The notes beneath the pieces were generated by a model. The model ran no database searches. It was not told the origin of the DNA and saw nothing but the letters and a program-made list of their open reading frames with translations. A program made the translations under genes and the position numbers. From contig NZ_JAPPUW010000001.1 in NCBI RefSeq assembly GCF_026712205.1, forward strand, positions 310,001 through 374,000: DNA of 64,000 bases, given 5' to 3'. Positions 17,994 through 27,953 of the stretch are shown piece after piece (the first letter of the stretch is position 1; the number at the start of each line of letters is the position of its first letter). Source of the stretch: Pelomonas aquatica (GTDB taxonomy: Bacteria; Pseudomonadota; Gammaproteobacteria; Burkholderiales; Burkholderiaceae_C).

Positions 17994-19085
17994 TCAGTCG
18001 AACACCAGCCGCCACTCCAGCGCGTTCATGCCGAGAGCCCCGCTGGCCAGCACCGCGGCGCCGTCATCGTTCGGGTACTGGCGCTGCAGCAGCGCGAAGT
18101 AGGCCGCGTTTCGCACGCCGTTCAGCCGGCCGCCATTGCGCTCGTAGAACGGGAAGCGCTCCGGGTGCAGGGTCCACGCCGCGGCTTGGCGATAGGCGGC
18201 GGCCAGCTTCCGGCCTTCGCGCGTCTGCCAGACGCTCCGCCCCTGCAGGTCGAACACGCGCGCCGCCGCCGTGGCCGGCAGCAAGGTGTAGTGGGTGTAG
18301 CTGAGGCCGTTCACGCCCTGGTGCGCGCCGCCGCAGTAGTCGTTGGTGTCGCTGCGGCAGATCTCCTGCGTCAGCACGCCGTCGGCGTCGATCTGGCTGT
18401 CCACCAGCTTCAGCCAACGTGCCCGGGCCTTGGCCAGCAAATCGCCGTCGCCGATGTACGCGGCGATCGATGCCTCCAGCAGCACGCCCCAGTTGCCATG
18501 GTTGTTCTTGCGCAAGCTGTGCGACAGCGGCAAGGCGATATGCGTCAGCAAGCGCCTGAAGCCGGCGTCGCTCCAGCCCTCCACGCCGCGCACCAGCGAG
18601 GCAGCCAGCACATAGGCTGGCAGGTCGAAGTTGATTTCGGAGGCACCTTGCTCGCTGGGCACCGAAGTCAGCGTGTCGGCCCAGGCCGTGAGCAGCGCTT
18701 GCGCGTGGCGGGCATGGCGCCGGTCACCCGACACGGCGAAGCACAGCGCGGCGCGCCAGGCCATCGATCCGTCCGAGGCAAAGCGCTTCGACATCTCCGT
18801 CTCGACAACGCCGCTCGACGTGTAGTGCGGCGGCGGTGCGAACACGGCGACCGGGGCGGCGATCGCCTCCAGCTCCTTGTCGCAGCGCTTGAGCAGGGGC
18901 GCCGTGCGCTTGGCGTCTTGTTGCAGGGCTTCGACGTCGGCGGGCGCCAGCCAGAGCGCCTCGGAGGCGGCCCAGGCTGGCGCGAGACCGGGCATAAGTG
19001 CCGTCAGCGCCAGGGCTTTCGCCGCGGCGCATCGCCAGTGGTGTGCGGCCCTTTGACTGAAGCGGTGATGGTGGGCGGTCGACAT
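17994..19085 (-). CDS. Secreted alginate-lyase-superfamily protein (PL5-like)
   Basis: 363 residues with a signal peptide ([20 protein letters not shown]). The alpha/alpha-barrel alginate lyase family features are [28 protein letters not shown], and [20 protein letters not shown], whose Asn-His pair is catalytic in that family. It may cleave a uronic-acid-containing polysaccharide. Its position between arabinan and galactan clusters hints at an acidic plant or algal polymer, but its substrate cannot be read from sequence. An alternative start lies three codons upstream. It is divergent from dgoD. Confidence 0.72.
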   Translation of the reverse strand: MSTAHHHRFSQRAAHHWRCAAAKALALTALMPGLAPAWAASEALWLAPADVEALQQDAKRTAPLLKRCDKELEAIAAPVAVFAPPPHYTSSGVVETEMSKRFASDGSMAWRAALCFAVSGDRRHARHAQALLTAWADTLTSVPSEQGASEINFDLPAYVLAASLVRGVEGWSDAGFRRLLTHIALPLSHSLRKNNHGNWGVLLEASIAAYIGDGDLLAKARARWLKLVDSQIDADGVLTQEICRSDTNDYCGGAHQGVNGLSYTHYTLLPATAAARVFDLQGRSVWQTREGRKLAAAYRQAAAWTLHPERFPFYERNGGRLNGVRNAAYFALLQRQYPNDDGAAVLASGALGMNALEWRLVFD

Positions 19086-19149
19086 GCGGGGCATTGTGCG
19101 GCGCCGTCGGCCTGGCCAGAAACCCCCGGCTCCAAACCTATCCTCAAAT

Positions 19150-19184
19150 CGGATAGTTCAGGGCAAACAAAGCATATTTCCGAT
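19150..19184 (+). promoter_or_regulatory. Two-part element upstream of dgoD, shared with 24393-24427
   Basis: CGGATAGTTC (19150-19159) and TCCGAT (19179-19184) recur upstream of the second galactan operon with the same start-to-start distance of 29 bases. Outer CGGA and TCCG are inverted. Size and layout suit a LysR-type (GbpR-like) binding site. It ends 45 bases before the chosen dgoD ATG. Confidence 0.5.
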
Positions 19185-19229
19185 CTAGGGCATCGCCCTA
19201 AGCTGCCGGCCGTTACTGCTGCAATGGCC

Positions 19230-20378
19230 ATGAAGATCACCAAGCTCACGACCTACCGTCTGGCGCCGCGCTGGATGTTCCTGAAGATCGACACCGACGC
19301 CGGCATCAGCGGCTGGGGCGAGCCGGTCATCGAGGGCAAGGCCCGCAGCGTCGAGGCGGCCGTGCACGAGTTCGAGCCCTATCTCGTCGGCCAGGATCCG
19401 TCGCGCATCAACGACCTCTGGCAGGTCATGTACCGCGGCGGCTTCTACCGCGGCGGCGCCATCCTGATGAGCGCCATCGCCGGCATCGACCAGGCGCTGT
19501 GGGACATCAAGGGCAAGGCCCTCGGCGCGCCGGTCCACGAGCTGCTCGGCGGCCTCGTGCGCGACCGCATGAAGGTCTATTCCTGGGTCGGCGGCGACCG
19601 CCCGGCCGACGTCATCCGCGACATCAGGCGGCTGCGCGAGGGCGGCTTCGACACTTTCAAGATGAACGGCACCGAGGAGCTCGGCATCGTCGACAGCGCG
19701 CGCAAGGTGGACGATGCCGTGGCCCGCATCGCCGAGATCCGCGCCGCCTTCGGCCACGACATCGAGTTCGGCATCGACTTCCACGGCCGCGTGGCCGCGC
19801 CCATGGCCAAGCCGCTGCTGCGCGCGCTGGAGCCCTACCGGCCGCTGTTCGTCGAGGAGCCCGTGCTGGCCGAGCAGGACGAGCACTATGCCCGCCTGGC
19901 CCGGCACACCAGCATCCCGCTGGCGGCCGGCGAGCGCATGTACTCGCGCTTCGAGTTCAAGCGCGTGTTCGCCGCTGGCGGTCTGGCCATCGTGCAGCCC
20001 GACCTGTCGCATGCCGGCGGCATCACCGAGTGCGTCAAGATCGCCGCGATGGCCGAGGCCTACGACGTGGCGCTGGCGCCGCACTGCCCGCTGGGCCCCA
20101 TCGCGCTGGCCGCCTGCCTGGCCGTGGACTTCGTGTCGCACAACGCCGTGCTGCAGGAGCAGAGCATGGGCATCCACTACAACCAGGGCGGCGAGCTGCT
20201 CGACTATGTGCTGAACAAGGACGACTTCCGCATCGAAGGCGGTTTCATGAAGCCCCTGCCCAAGCCGGGCCTGGGCGTCGTCGTCGACGAGGACAAGGTC
20301 ATCGCGGCCAGCCAGGCCGCGCCCGACTGGCGCAACCCGCTGTGGCGCCACGCGGACGGCAGCGTCGCCGAATGGTGA
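19230..20378 (+). CDS. dgoD: D-galactonate dehydratase
   Basis: 382 residues, exactly the length of the E. coli enzyme. Enolase-superfamily (mandelate racemase group) residues are in register: DFHGR with D183 and H185, VEEPV and AGERMYSR metal ligands, and APHCPLGP with the catalytic H285. It removes water from D-galactonate to give 2-keto-3-deoxy-D-galactonate. The ATG at 19230 was chosen by length; MAMK from 19224 is possible. It leads dgoD-dgoK-dgoA with overlapping starts, so this is the core of a De Ley-Doudoroff galactose pathway. Confidence 0.95.
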   Translation: MKITKLTTYRLAPRWMFLKIDTDAGISGWGEPVIEGKARSVEAAVHEFEPYLVGQDPSRINDLWQVMYRGGFYRGGAILMSAIAGIDQALWDIKGKALGAPVHELLGGLVRDRMKVYSWVGGDRPADVIRDIRRLREGGFDTFKMNGTEELGIVDSARKVDDAVARIAEIRAAFGHDIEFGIDFHGRVAAPMAKPLLRALEPYRPLFVEEPVLAEQDEHYARLARHTSIPLAAGERMYSRFEFKRVFAAGGLAIVQPDLSHAGGITECVKIAAMAEAYDVALAPHCPLGPIALAACLAVDFVSHNAVLQEQSMGIHYNQGGELLDYVLNKDDFRIEGGFMKPLPKPGLGVVVDEDKVIAASQAAPDWRNPLWRHADGSVAEW

Positions 20379-21301
20379 TGGCGATGATCGGCCTGGACTG
20401 GGGCAGCAGCAGCCTGCGCGCGATGCGCCTGGGCGCGGGCGGCGAGGTGCTGGAGCTGCGCCAGTCCGCCGCGGGCGCGTCGACGCTGCACGGTCGCGCC
20501 GAGGAGTTCGCCGCGGCGCTGGATGCGCTGATCCCCGACTGGCACGAAGGCAGCGCGCCCATCCTCGCCTGCGGCATGGTCGGCAGCCAGCATGGCTGGC
20601 GCGAGGTTCCCTATGCCGACGGCCCGGCCGATGCCGGCGCGCTGATGCGCCTGTCCCTCGCGGTCGACTGGCGCGGCCGGCCCGTGCGCCTGCTGCCGGG
20701 CCTGCGCTGCAGCGGCGCGGCCGGCGCGCCCGACCTGATGCGCGGCGAGGAGACGCAAGTGCTGGGCGCGCTGCAGCTCGAACCCACTTTGGCCGCGCAG
20801 TCCTGCCTGGTGCTGCCCGGCACGCACAGCAAATGGGCGCAGGTGCAGGACGGCTGCGTGGCCGGCTTCGCGACGCAGATGACGGGCGAGCTGTTCGCCG
20901 TGCTGCGCCAGCACTCGGTGCTGGGCCGGCTGATGCCTGCCGAAGCCGACCCCTCGCCCGAGGCCTTCGAGCAAGGCGTGGCCGCCGCGCGCGACCACGG
21001 CGAGGCCGGCCTGCCGAACCAGCTCTTCGGCGTGCGCAGCCTGGGCCTGGCCGCCCGCATCGTGCCCGAGGGCCTGGCCGACTACCTGTCCGGCCTGCTG
21101 ATCGGCCACGAGCTGCGCGCGGGCCTGGCCTGGCGCGAAGCCCGCGGCCTGAATGCCGCGCCGCTGCGCCTGATCGGCGAGCCCGCGCTCTGCGAGCGCT
21201 ACGCCCACGCGCTGGCGCTGTTCGGCGAACCCGGCTCGCAAGCCCTGTCCAACACCGCGCCGGCCGGCTTGTGGCGGCTGGCCAACCAAGGAGGCCTGTG
21301 A
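20378..21301 (+). CDS. dgoK: 2-dehydro-3-deoxygalactonokinase
   Basis: 307 residues: MIGLDWGSSSLRAM phosphate-binding start, ACGMVGSQHGW, LPGTHSKWAQV and MTGELFAVLRQHSVLG, all typical of DgoK. It phosphorylates 2-keto-3-deoxygalactonate at O6 with ATP. Several ATGs occur at the start; the one overlapping the dgoD stop (TGATG) was chosen. The dgoA start overlaps its stop in the same way. Confidence 0.94.
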   Translation: MAMIGLDWGSSSLRAMRLGAGGEVLELRQSAAGASTLHGRAEEFAAALDALIPDWHEGSAPILACGMVGSQHGWREVPYADGPADAGALMRLSLAVDWRGRPVRLLPGLRCSGAAGAPDLMRGEETQVLGALQLEPTLAAQSCLVLPGTHSKWAQVQDGCVAGFATQMTGELFAVLRQHSVLGRLMPAEADPSPEAFEQGVAAARDHGEAGLPNQLFGVRSLGLAARIVPEGLADYLSGLLIGHELRAGLAWREARGLNAAPLRLIGEPALCERYAHALALFGEPGSQALSNTAPAGLWRLANQGGL

Positions 21302-21939
21302 TGAGCAGCACCAGCCCCAACCGTTTCGACGCCGCCTTCGCGGCCCTGCCCCTCGTGGCCATCCTGCGCGGCGTGAAGCCCGGCGAGGTGCTGGCCATAG
21401 CCCAGACGCTCTACGACGCCGGCTTCCGGCTCATCGAGGTGCCGCTGAACTCGCCCGAGCCGCTGGACAGCATCGCCCGCCTCGCACAGGGCCTGCCGGG
21501 CGACGCCGTCGTCGGCGCCGGCACGGTGCTCGACACCGAGGCCGTGGCCCGTGTGCAGCAGGCCGGCGGCCAGCTCATCGTGATGCCGCATGCCGACACC
21601 CGCCTCGTCGCGCTGGCCAAGGCGCGCGGCCTGTACTGCGTGCCCGGCGCCGCCACGCCGACCGAGGCCTTTGCCTGCGTGGAGGCCGGTGCCGACGCGG
21701 TCAAGCTCTTCCCGGCCGAGCTGATCACGCCGCCCATCGTGAAGGCGCTGCGCGCCGTGCTGCCCAAGGCCCTGCGCCTGCTGCCCGTGGGCGGCATCAC
21801 GCCCAACGGCATGGCCATCTACCGCCATGCCGGCGCCGACGGCTTCGGCCTGGGCGGCGCGCTCTACACGCCGGGCATGGGCGCGGCCGACGTGGCCGAC
21901 CGCGCCGCCGCCTTCGTCGGCGCCTGGCAGCAGCGCTGA
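21301..21939 (+). CDS. dgoA: 2-dehydro-3-deoxy-6-phosphogalactonate aldolase
   Basis: 212 residues, KDPG-aldolase fold: LVAILRGVKPGEVLAIAQTL, IEVPLNSPEPL, VGAGTVLD, and DAVKLFPAE with Schiff-base lysine K135. It splits the phosphorylated keto-deoxy acid to pyruvate and glyceraldehyde 3-phosphate. It is a stand-alone aldolase, not fused to the dehydratase. The GH35 gene follows after 34 bases. Confidence 0.95.
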   Translation: MSSTSPNRFDAAFAALPLVAILRGVKPGEVLAIAQTLYDAGFRLIEVPLNSPEPLDSIARLAQGLPGDAVVGAGTVLDTEAVARVQQAGGQLIVMPHADTRLVALAKARGLYCVPGAATPTEAFACVEAGADAVKLFPAELITPPIVKALRAVLPKALRLLPVGGITPNGMAIYRHAGADGFGLGGALYTPGMGAADVADRAAAFVGAWQQR

Positions 21940-21973
21940 CGGCGCCGCTCACAAGAACAAAACCGGAGACGCC

Positions 21974-24373
21974 GTGAACCGCCCCACCCGGCTGATCGCG
22001 CTGGCCGCGCTGCTGTGCGCGCACGCCCAGGGCCAGACGCTGCTCAGGCTCGATGCCAGCGCCCCCGCCGCCGTGCCGACGACGGGCCACCTCAAGCTCG
22101 GCAGCGCCGCCGCGCCCGGCGGCCACATGCTGGCGGCCAACAGCCAGTACCTGCTGCGCGACGGCCAGCCCTGGCTGCCGGTCATGGGCGAGTTCCACTA
22201 TTCGCGCAGCCCGGCCGCGAGCTGGGCCGCCGAGCTGGCCAAGATGAAGGCCGCCGGCGTCGACATCGTCGCGAGCTATGTCATCTGGAACCACCACGAG
22301 GCCGAGGCCGGCCGCTTCGACTGGACGGGCAACCGCGACCTGCGGCGCTTCGTGCAGCTGGCGGCCCAGGCCGGGCTGAAGGTGCTGGTGCGCCTGGGGC
22401 CGTGGGCACACGGCGAGGCGCGCTACGGCGGCCTGCCCGACTGGATCGTCGACGCGCTGCCCACGCGCCGCGACGACCCCGACTACCTGGCCCATGTCGA
22501 GCACCTCTACGCACAGATTGGCGCCCAGCTGCGCGGCCAGCTCTGGAAGGACGGCGGCCCCGTCGTCGGCGTGCAGCTGGAGAACGAATACAACCTGACC
22601 GGCCCCGGCCGGGGCGAGGGCCATATCCGCACGCTGAAGGCCCTGGCGCTGAAGGCCGGCCTCGACGTGCCGCTGTACACGGTGACCGGCTGGGACGGCA
22701 CCGTCTACCCCTCCGGCGAGGTGACGCCGGTGTTCGGCGGCTACCCCGACGAGCCCTGGGGCACCCCCACGACCGAGCTGCCGCCCAAGGAGACCTACGC
22801 CTTCCGCTTCGACACCCGCGTCAGCGGCGACCTCGGCGCGCAGACCCAAGCCCACGCGCCCGGCACGGCCGAGACCGACATGGACCGCGTGCCCTTCCTC
22901 GGCGCGGAATACGGCGCCGGCCTGCCCGCCATGTACCGCCGCCGCACGCTCGTCAGCCCCGACGACATCGCCTCCATGCTGCCCGTGCAGCTCGGCTCGG
23001 GCGTGAACCTGCTGGGCTACTACATGTTCCACGGCGGCCGCAACCCGGTCAGCGCCGCCGGCACCGGGCTGGAGGAGAGCACGCTCAGCGGCGGCTACAA
23101 CGACACGCCCCGCATCAGCTACGACTTCAACGCCCCCCTCGGCCCCGACGGCCAGCAGCGCCCCGTGCTGCAGAGGCTGCGCCCGCTGCACTACTTCCTG
23201 CACGATTTCGGCGCCCGGCTCGCGACGATGACGGTGCGCAAGCCCGACGTGACGCCCGACTCGCCGGCCGACCTGGCGCGGCCGCGCTGGTCGGTGCGCA
23301 GCCGCGGCGACAGCGGCTTCCTGTTCTTCAACAACCATGTGCGCCAGTACCCGATGCCGGCGCAGCGGGCCGTGCGCTTCAGCCTCCAGTTGCCGGGCCG
23401 CACGCTGACGCTGCCGAGCCGGCCGGTCGACATCGCCGACGGCGCCTACTTCGTCTGGCCCTTCGGCCTGGACCTCGACGGCGTCGCGCTCGACTACGCG
23501 ACCGCCCAGCCCATCGCGCGGCTGGACGCCGGCCGCGACGGCATCGTCTACCTGTTCTCGGCCAGCGACGGCATCCCGGCCGAGTTCAGCATCGGCGGCG
23601 CGCTGCGCACGCTGGAGGCCGGCACCGGCATGCTGCAGCGCATCGGCGAGGCGAAGGGCCGCGCGGTCAGCGTGCTGCTGCTGAGCCCTACCCAGGCCCG
23701 CCAGCTCAGCATCGTCGAGCTGGGCGGCCAGCGCCGCGCGGTGCTCAGCGCCCAGCAGGTCAGCGTCGAACAGGGTCGGCTGCAGCTGCGCTCCGTCGGC
23801 GAGCCCAGCATGAGCCTGGCCGTCTACCCGGCGCTGGCCCGGCCCCGTGCCGACGGCGCCACGCTGAGGGCCGCACAGCGCCAGGGCGTCCTGCAATGGC
23901 TGGAGGCTGCGCTGCCGGCGCGCGACATCGCCGTCACCCCCCGCCTCGTGCGCGCGGCCGGCAGCGCGCCGCCGGTGCAGCGCGGCGGCCTGGCCGGCGC
24001 CGCGCTGCAGCCCGTCCCCGAGGCCTTCGCGCAGGCCGCGAGCTGGCGGCTGGAGCTCTCCGGCACATCGCTGCAAGGCCTGGACGACGCGCTGCTGGAG
24101 CTGGACTTCGTCGGCGACATCGGCCGCCTGTTCGCCGGCACGCGGCTGCTGGACGACTGGTATTTCAACGGCCAGCGCTGGCAGGTCGGGCTGAAGAACA
24201 TCCAGGCCCTGCTGAAGCAGCCGCTGAGCCTGAGCGTGCTGCCGCTGCGCGCCGATGCGCCCATCTACATCGACCGTGCCCACCGCCCCGATTTCGCGGA
24301 CAAAAAGCCACAGGTCGCCGAACTGCGGGGGGCCAGCGTGAAGCCGGTCTACCGCCTGGCCATCGCGCCCTGA
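21974..24373 (+). CDS. GH35 beta-galactosidase with signal peptide
   Basis: 799 residues. The signal peptide (LIALAALLCAHAQG) directs export. The TIM-barrel shows YLLRDGQPWLPVMGEFHYSR, GVDIVASYVIWNHHE, GVQLENEYN with the acid/base E205, and FLGAEYGAG with the nucleophile E312; beta-rich C-terminal domains follow. It removes terminal galactose from the galacto-oligosaccharides made by the GH53 enzyme. The GTG start has GGAG eight bases upstream, in the 13-base context AACCGGAGACGCC that also precedes the ATPase gene at 10088. Confidence 0.92.
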   Translation: MNRPTRLIALAALLCAHAQGQTLLRLDASAPAAVPTTGHLKLGSAAAPGGHMLAANSQYLLRDGQPWLPVMGEFHYSRSPAASWAAELAKMKAAGVDIVASYVIWNHHEAEAGRFDWTGNRDLRRFVQLAAQAGLKVLVRLGPWAHGEARYGGLPDWIVDALPTRRDDPDYLAHVEHLYAQIGAQLRGQLWKDGGPVVGVQLENEYNLTGPGRGEGHIRTLKALALKAGLDVPLYTVTGWDGTVYPSGEVTPVFGGYPDEPWGTPTTELPPKETYAFRFDTRVSGDLGAQTQAHAPGTAETDMDRVPFLGAEYGAGLPAMYRRRTLVSPDDIASMLPVQLGSGVNLLGYYMFHGGRNPVSAAGTGLEESTLSGGYNDTPRISYDFNAPLGPDGQQRPVLQRLRPLHYFLHDFGARLATMTVRKPDVTPDSPADLARPRWSVRSRGDSGFLFFNNHVRQYPMPAQRAVRFSLQLPGRTLTLPSRPVDIADGAYFVWPFGLDLDGVALDYATAQPIARLDAGRDGIVYLFSASDGIPAEFSIGGALRTLEAGTGMLQRIGEAKGRAVSVLLLSPTQARQLSIVELGGQRRAVLSAQQVSVEQGRLQLRSVGEPSMSLAVYPALARPRADGATLRAAQRQGVLQWLEAALPARDIAVTPRLVRAAGSAPPVQRGGLAGAALQPVPEAFAQAASWRLELSGTSLQGLDDALLELDFVGDIGRLFAGTRLLDDWYFNGQRWQVGLKNIQALLKQPLSLSVLPLRADAPIYIDRAHRPDFADKKPQVAELRGASVKPVYRLAIAP

Positions 24374-24376
24374 GCG

Positions 24377-24403
24377 CGAGCTATTCCAGCGCCGGATAGC
24401 TCG
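24377..24403 (+). repeat. Inverted repeat after the GH35 gene
   Basis: CGAGCTATTCC (24377-24387) and CGGATAGCTCG (24393-24403) are inverted copies at 9 of 11 positions around a five-base loop. The right arm is also the first half of the shared LysR-like element. It could act as a terminator hairpin for the upstream operon, although no T-run follows, or as part of the regulator site. Confidence 0.4.
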
Positions 24404-24427
24404 ACCGAAAGAATTCAGTAGTCCGAT
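24393..24427 (+). promoter_or_regulatory. Two-part element upstream of the second galactan operon, shared with 19150-19184
   Basis: CGGATAGCTC (24393-24402) and TCCGAT (24422-24427) repeat the dgoD upstream element with identical 29-base start-to-start spacing, while the bases between differ. This constrains a probable common activator, most simply the GbpR-like LysR protein at 30894-31859. It ends 68 bases before the lactonase ATG. Confidence 0.5.
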
Positions 24428-24495
24428 ATGGAACGGCTCCGTAACTTAGCGAGCCTGGGCCGACAGCCCACGACACGAGACCGGAGACCCGCCCC

Positions 24496-25428
24496 ATGAC
24501 CCGCCCCGCCCCGCGGCCCGCCACGATTGCCGAAGGCCGACTCGACCTCGCGCTGCCGCAGGCCGCCACCCTCGGCGAGAGCCTGATCTGGCAGGACGGG
24601 CGCTGGTGGTGGACCGACATCGAGGCGGCCACGCTGTTCGCGTGGCGGCCCGGCAGCGAGGCGCCGCAGTCCTGCCGCCTGCCGGACCGGCTGGGCAGCT
24701 TCGCCCACTGCCGCTCGGGCCGCGTGCTGCTCGGCCTGGCCAAGCGCCTGTGCCTGGCCACGCTGGGCGACGGGCTCGCGCTGGGCCAGCTGCAGACGCT
24801 CGCCCCGGTGGACGCGGCCGAGCCGCGCACCCGCATCAACGACGGCCGCACCGACCGGCGCGGCCATTTCGTGTTCGGCACGCTGAACGAGGCGCGCGAG
24901 CGCCGGCCAATTTCCACGATCGCGAGCTTCTACCAGTTCTCGCTGCGGCACGGCCTGCGCCGCCTGGCCCTGCCGGCGGTGGCCATCGCCAACAGCATCT
25001 GCTTCAGCCTGGACGGCCGCACGATGTACTTCTGCGACACGCTGTCCCGGCGCATCCAGCAGTGCGACTACGACGCCGAGACCGCCCAGGTGGACAACGT
25101 CCGCCCGTTCGCCGAGATGGACCGCGCCGACGCCTGGCCCGACGGCTCCGTCATCGACGCCGAAGGCTGCCTGTGGAACGCGCAATGGGGCGCCGGCCGT
25201 GTGGCACGCTACGACCCCGACGGCCGGCTGCTGGACAGCTTTGCCGCGCCGGCCGCACACACCAGCTGCCCCGCCCTCGGCGGTGCGGGCGGCGACCAGC
25301 TGATGGTCACCACCGCCCGCGCGGAGCTGAGCCGCGAGGCCCTCGCCGCCCAGCCGCTGTCCGGCAGCCTGTTCGCGCTGGGCCTGCCCAAGGCCCTGGC
25401 CGTGCCCGACGCCCTGTTTGAAGATTGA
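24496..25428 (+). CDS. SMP-30 family sugar lactonase (galactan cluster copy)
   Basis: 310 residues. Metal-ligand glutamate E28 in LGESLIW, then TRINDGRTDRRGHFVFGTL and AWPDGSVIDAEGCLW carry the other expected ligands and catalytic aspartate. Closely similar along its length to the lactonase at 4756-5682. Here it probably opens D-galactonolactone to D-galactonate for DgoD. ACCGGAGAC lies a little upstream of the ATG. It is first gene of a long unit with the AraFGH importer, endo-galactanase and dehydrogenase. Confidence 0.88.
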   Translation: MTRPAPRPATIAEGRLDLALPQAATLGESLIWQDGRWWWTDIEAATLFAWRPGSEAPQSCRLPDRLGSFAHCRSGRVLLGLAKRLCLATLGDGLALGQLQTLAPVDAAEPRTRINDGRTDRRGHFVFGTLNEARERRPISTIASFYQFSLRHGLRRLALPAVAIANSICFSLDGRTMYFCDTLSRRIQQCDYDAETAQVDNVRPFAEMDRADAWPDGSVIDAEGCLWNAQWGAGRVARYDPDGRLLDSFAAPAAHTSCPALGGAGGDQLMVTTARAELSREALAAQPLSGSLFALGLPKALAVPDALFED

Positions 25429-25443
25429 GAACAAGGAGACAAC

Positions 25444-26424
25444 ATGAAGATGCAAAGACGCGCCGCACTGGTCCTCGCGCTGCTGGCCGCACCGCTGGCC
25501 GCGCTGGCGGCCGAGCCGGTCAAGGTCGGCTTTCTCGTCAAGCAGGCCGAGGAACCCTGGTTCCAGGACGAATGGCGCTTCGCCGAACAGGCCGCCAAGG
25601 ACAAGGGCTTCACCCTCGTGAAGATCGGCATCCCCAGCGGCGAGAAGATGATGGCCGCCATCGACAACCTGGCCGCGCAGAAGGCCGTCGGCTTCGTCAT
25701 CTGCGCACCCGACGTGAAGCTCGGCGTGGCCGTGAACCGCGCGGCCAGGCGCCACAGCCTCAAGGTCATGTCGGTGGACGACCAGCTCGTGGACGGCGCC
25801 GGCAAGCCCATCGCCGACATCCCCCACATGGGCATCTCGGGCTACGAGATCGGCAAGCAGGTCGGCCAGGGCCTGCTGGCCGAGATGAAGGCGCGCGGCT
25901 GGAAGCCCGACGAGGTCGGCGTGCTGCGCGTGGCCTTCGACCAGCTGCCCACCGCCCGCGACCGCACGATGGGCGCCGTCGATGCGCTGAAGGCCGCCGG
26001 CTTCGCCGCAGCCAACGTGGTGGACGCGCCCCAGGCCAAGACCGACACCGAGAGCGCCTTCAACGCGGCCAATATCGCGTTCACGAAGAACGCCAGGTTC
26101 AAGCGCTGGGTCGCCTTCGGCCTGAACGACGAAGCGGCGCTGGGCGCCGTGCGCGCGGCGGAAGGCCGCGGCATCAAGCACGACGCGATGCTGGCCATCG
26201 GCATCGGCGGCAGCCAGACGGCGCTGAACGAGTTCACCAAGCCGACGCCGACGGCCTTCTACGGCACCGTGCTGATCAGCCCCAGGCGCCATGGCTACGA
26301 GACTGCGGTGGCGGTGTACGAGTGGGCCACCGCTGGCAAGGCGCCCGCGCCCGTCACGCTGACCGCTGGCACGCTGATGACGCGCCAGAACCAGGCCGAG
26401 CTCCGCAAGCAGATGGGTCTGTAA
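25444..26424 (+). CDS. araF: AraF-type periplasmic sugar-binding protein
   Basis: 326 residues with a signal peptide (LVLALLAAPLAALAA). The mature start VKVGFLVKQAEEPWFQDEW is nearly the signature of L-arabinose-binding proteins, followed by MMAAIDNLAAQKAVGFVIC, MSVDDQLVDGAGKP, and TGFYG-type TAFYGTVLISP. Such proteins bind L-arabinose and also D-galactose, which share configuration at C1-C4, so import of either or both is expected. A perfect AAGGAGA ribosome binding site lies five bases before the ATG. Confidence 0.92.
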   Translation: MKMQRRAALVLALLAAPLAALAAEPVKVGFLVKQAEEPWFQDEWRFAEQAAKDKGFTLVKIGIPSGEKMMAAIDNLAAQKAVGFVICAPDVKLGVAVNRAARRHSLKVMSVDDQLVDGAGKPIADIPHMGISGYEIGKQVGQGLLAEMKARGWKPDEVGVLRVAFDQLPTARDRTMGAVDALKAAGFAAANVVDAPQAKTDTESAFNAANIAFTKNARFKRWVAFGLNDEAALGAVRAAEGRGIKHDAMLAIGIGGSQTALNEFTKPTPTAFYGTVLISPRRHGYETAVAVYEWATAGKAPAPVTLTAGTLMTRQNQAELRKQMGL

Positions 26425-27951
26425 ATGTCTGTCTTGCAGTTCGACAACATCACGAAGACCTTCCCCGGCGTCAAGGCGCTGAACGGGGTGAGCTTCGAGG
26501 CGCGGCCGGGCCAGGTCATGGGCCTGCTCGGCGAGAACGGCGCGGGCAAGAGCACGCTGCTGAAGATCCTCGGCGGCCAGTACCGGCCCGACGGCGGCCG
26601 CCTACTGCTGGACGGCCGGGAGCGCCATTTCGGTTCAGCGGGCGATGCCATTCGCGCCGGCGTGACCATCATCCACCAGGAGCTGCAATACGTGGCCGAG
26701 CTGACCGTGGCCGAGAACGTGCTGCTGGGCCGCTTGCCGACCAGATTCTCGACGCGCTTCGGCCTCGTCGACCACCAGGCCGCGCGCAAGTTGGTCGCAG
26801 AACAGCTGGCCAACATCGGCGTGGACCTGGACCCGGCCGCGCGCCTGTCGGAGCTGTCCATCGCCCAGCGTCAGATGGTGGAGATCTGCAAGGCCGTCAT
26901 GCAGGACGCCAGGGTCATCGCCTTCGACGAGCCCACCAGCAGCCTGTCGCACCGCGAGACCGAGATCCTGTTCCGGCTGGTCAGGCGCCTGCGCGCGGAA
27001 GGCCGCACGCTGATCTACATCTCGCACCGCCTGGAAGAGCTCTACGAGCTCTGCGACGCCTGCACCATCTTCCGCGACGGCCGCAAGATCGTCACGCACG
27101 AGGTCATGGCCGAGGTGCCGCGCGAGCGCCTGATCGCCGACATGGTGGGCCGCGAACTGCAGGACATCTATGACTACCGCGCCCGCCAGCAGGGCCCCGT
27201 GCGGCTGGAGGCCCGCGGCCTGCACAGCGCACGCCTGCCCGAGCCGCTGAGCTTCGCGATGCGGGGCGGCGAGATGCTGGGCTTCTTCGGGCTCGTCGGC
27301 GCCGGCCGCAGCGAGCTGATGCGCCTGCTCTACGGCGCCGACGCCCGCCGCGGCGGCGAGGTGCTGCTGGACGGCCAGCCGGTGTCGTCCGCGGGGCCTT
27401 CGGCCGCCATCGCCGCCGGCATCGTGCTCTGCCCCGAGGACCGCAAGGAGCAGGGCATCCTGGCGCACAGCTCGGTCGCCGAGAACATCAACATCAGCTG
27501 CCGCCGCCACGGCCTGGCCGGCGGCGTCTTCCTGCGCCACCGCCAGGAGGCGCGGCGCGCCGACGACTTCATCCGGAAGCTGCGCATCAAGACGCCGAGC
27601 CGCGAGCAGGAGACCCGGCTGCTGTCCGGCGGCAACCAGCAGAAGGTCATCCTCGCGCGCTGGCTGGCCGAGCCGGGGCTGAAGGTGCTCATCCTCGACG
27701 AGCCGACGCGCGGCATCGACGTGGGCGCCAAGAACGAGATCTACCGGATCATCCACGACGTGGCCGCCACGGGCTGCTGCGTCATCGTCATCTCCAGCGA
27801 GCTGCCCGAGGTGCTGGGCATCGCCGACCGCCTCATCGTCATGCGCGACGGCCGCATCAGCGGCGAACTCGCGCGCGAACAGGCGAGCGAGACCGCCGCG
27901 CTCGCGCTGGCCCTGCCCGACGGAAACCCGGGCGCTGCCGCCCTGCATTGA
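26425..27951 (+). CDS. araG: AraG-type sugar ABC transporter ATPase (two ATP-binding domains)
   Basis: 508 residues. The N-terminal cassette has [27 protein letters not shown] and [12 protein letters not shown]. The C-terminal cassette has the altered P-loop [11 protein letters not shown] and [30 protein letters not shown], as is usual for CUT2 ATPases. The ATG follows the araF stop with no gap. It drives import of the AraF-bound monosaccharide. Confidence 0.93.
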   Translation: MSVLQFDNITKTFPGVKALNGVSFEARPGQVMGLLGENGAGKSTLLKILGGQYRPDGGRLLLDGRERHFGSAGDAIRAGVTIIHQELQYVAELTVAENVLLGRLPTRFSTRFGLVDHQAARKLVAEQLANIGVDLDPAARLSELSIAQRQMVEICKAVMQDARVIAFDEPTSSLSHRETEILFRLVRRLRAEGRTLIYISHRLEELYELCDACTIFRDGRKIVTHEVMAEVPRERLIADMVGRELQDIYDYRARQQGPVRLEARGLHSARLPEPLSFAMRGGEMLGFFGLVGAGRSELMRLLYGADARRGGEVLLDGQPVSSAGPSAAIAAGIVLCPEDRKEQGILAHSSVAENINISCRRHGLAGGVFLRHRQEARRADDFIRKLRIKTPSREQETRLLSGGNQQKVILARWLAEPGLKVLILDEPTRGIDVGAKNEIYRIIHDVAATGCCVIVISSELPEVLGIADRLIVMRDGRISGELAREQASETAALALALPDGNPGAAALH

Positions 27952-27953
27952 TC

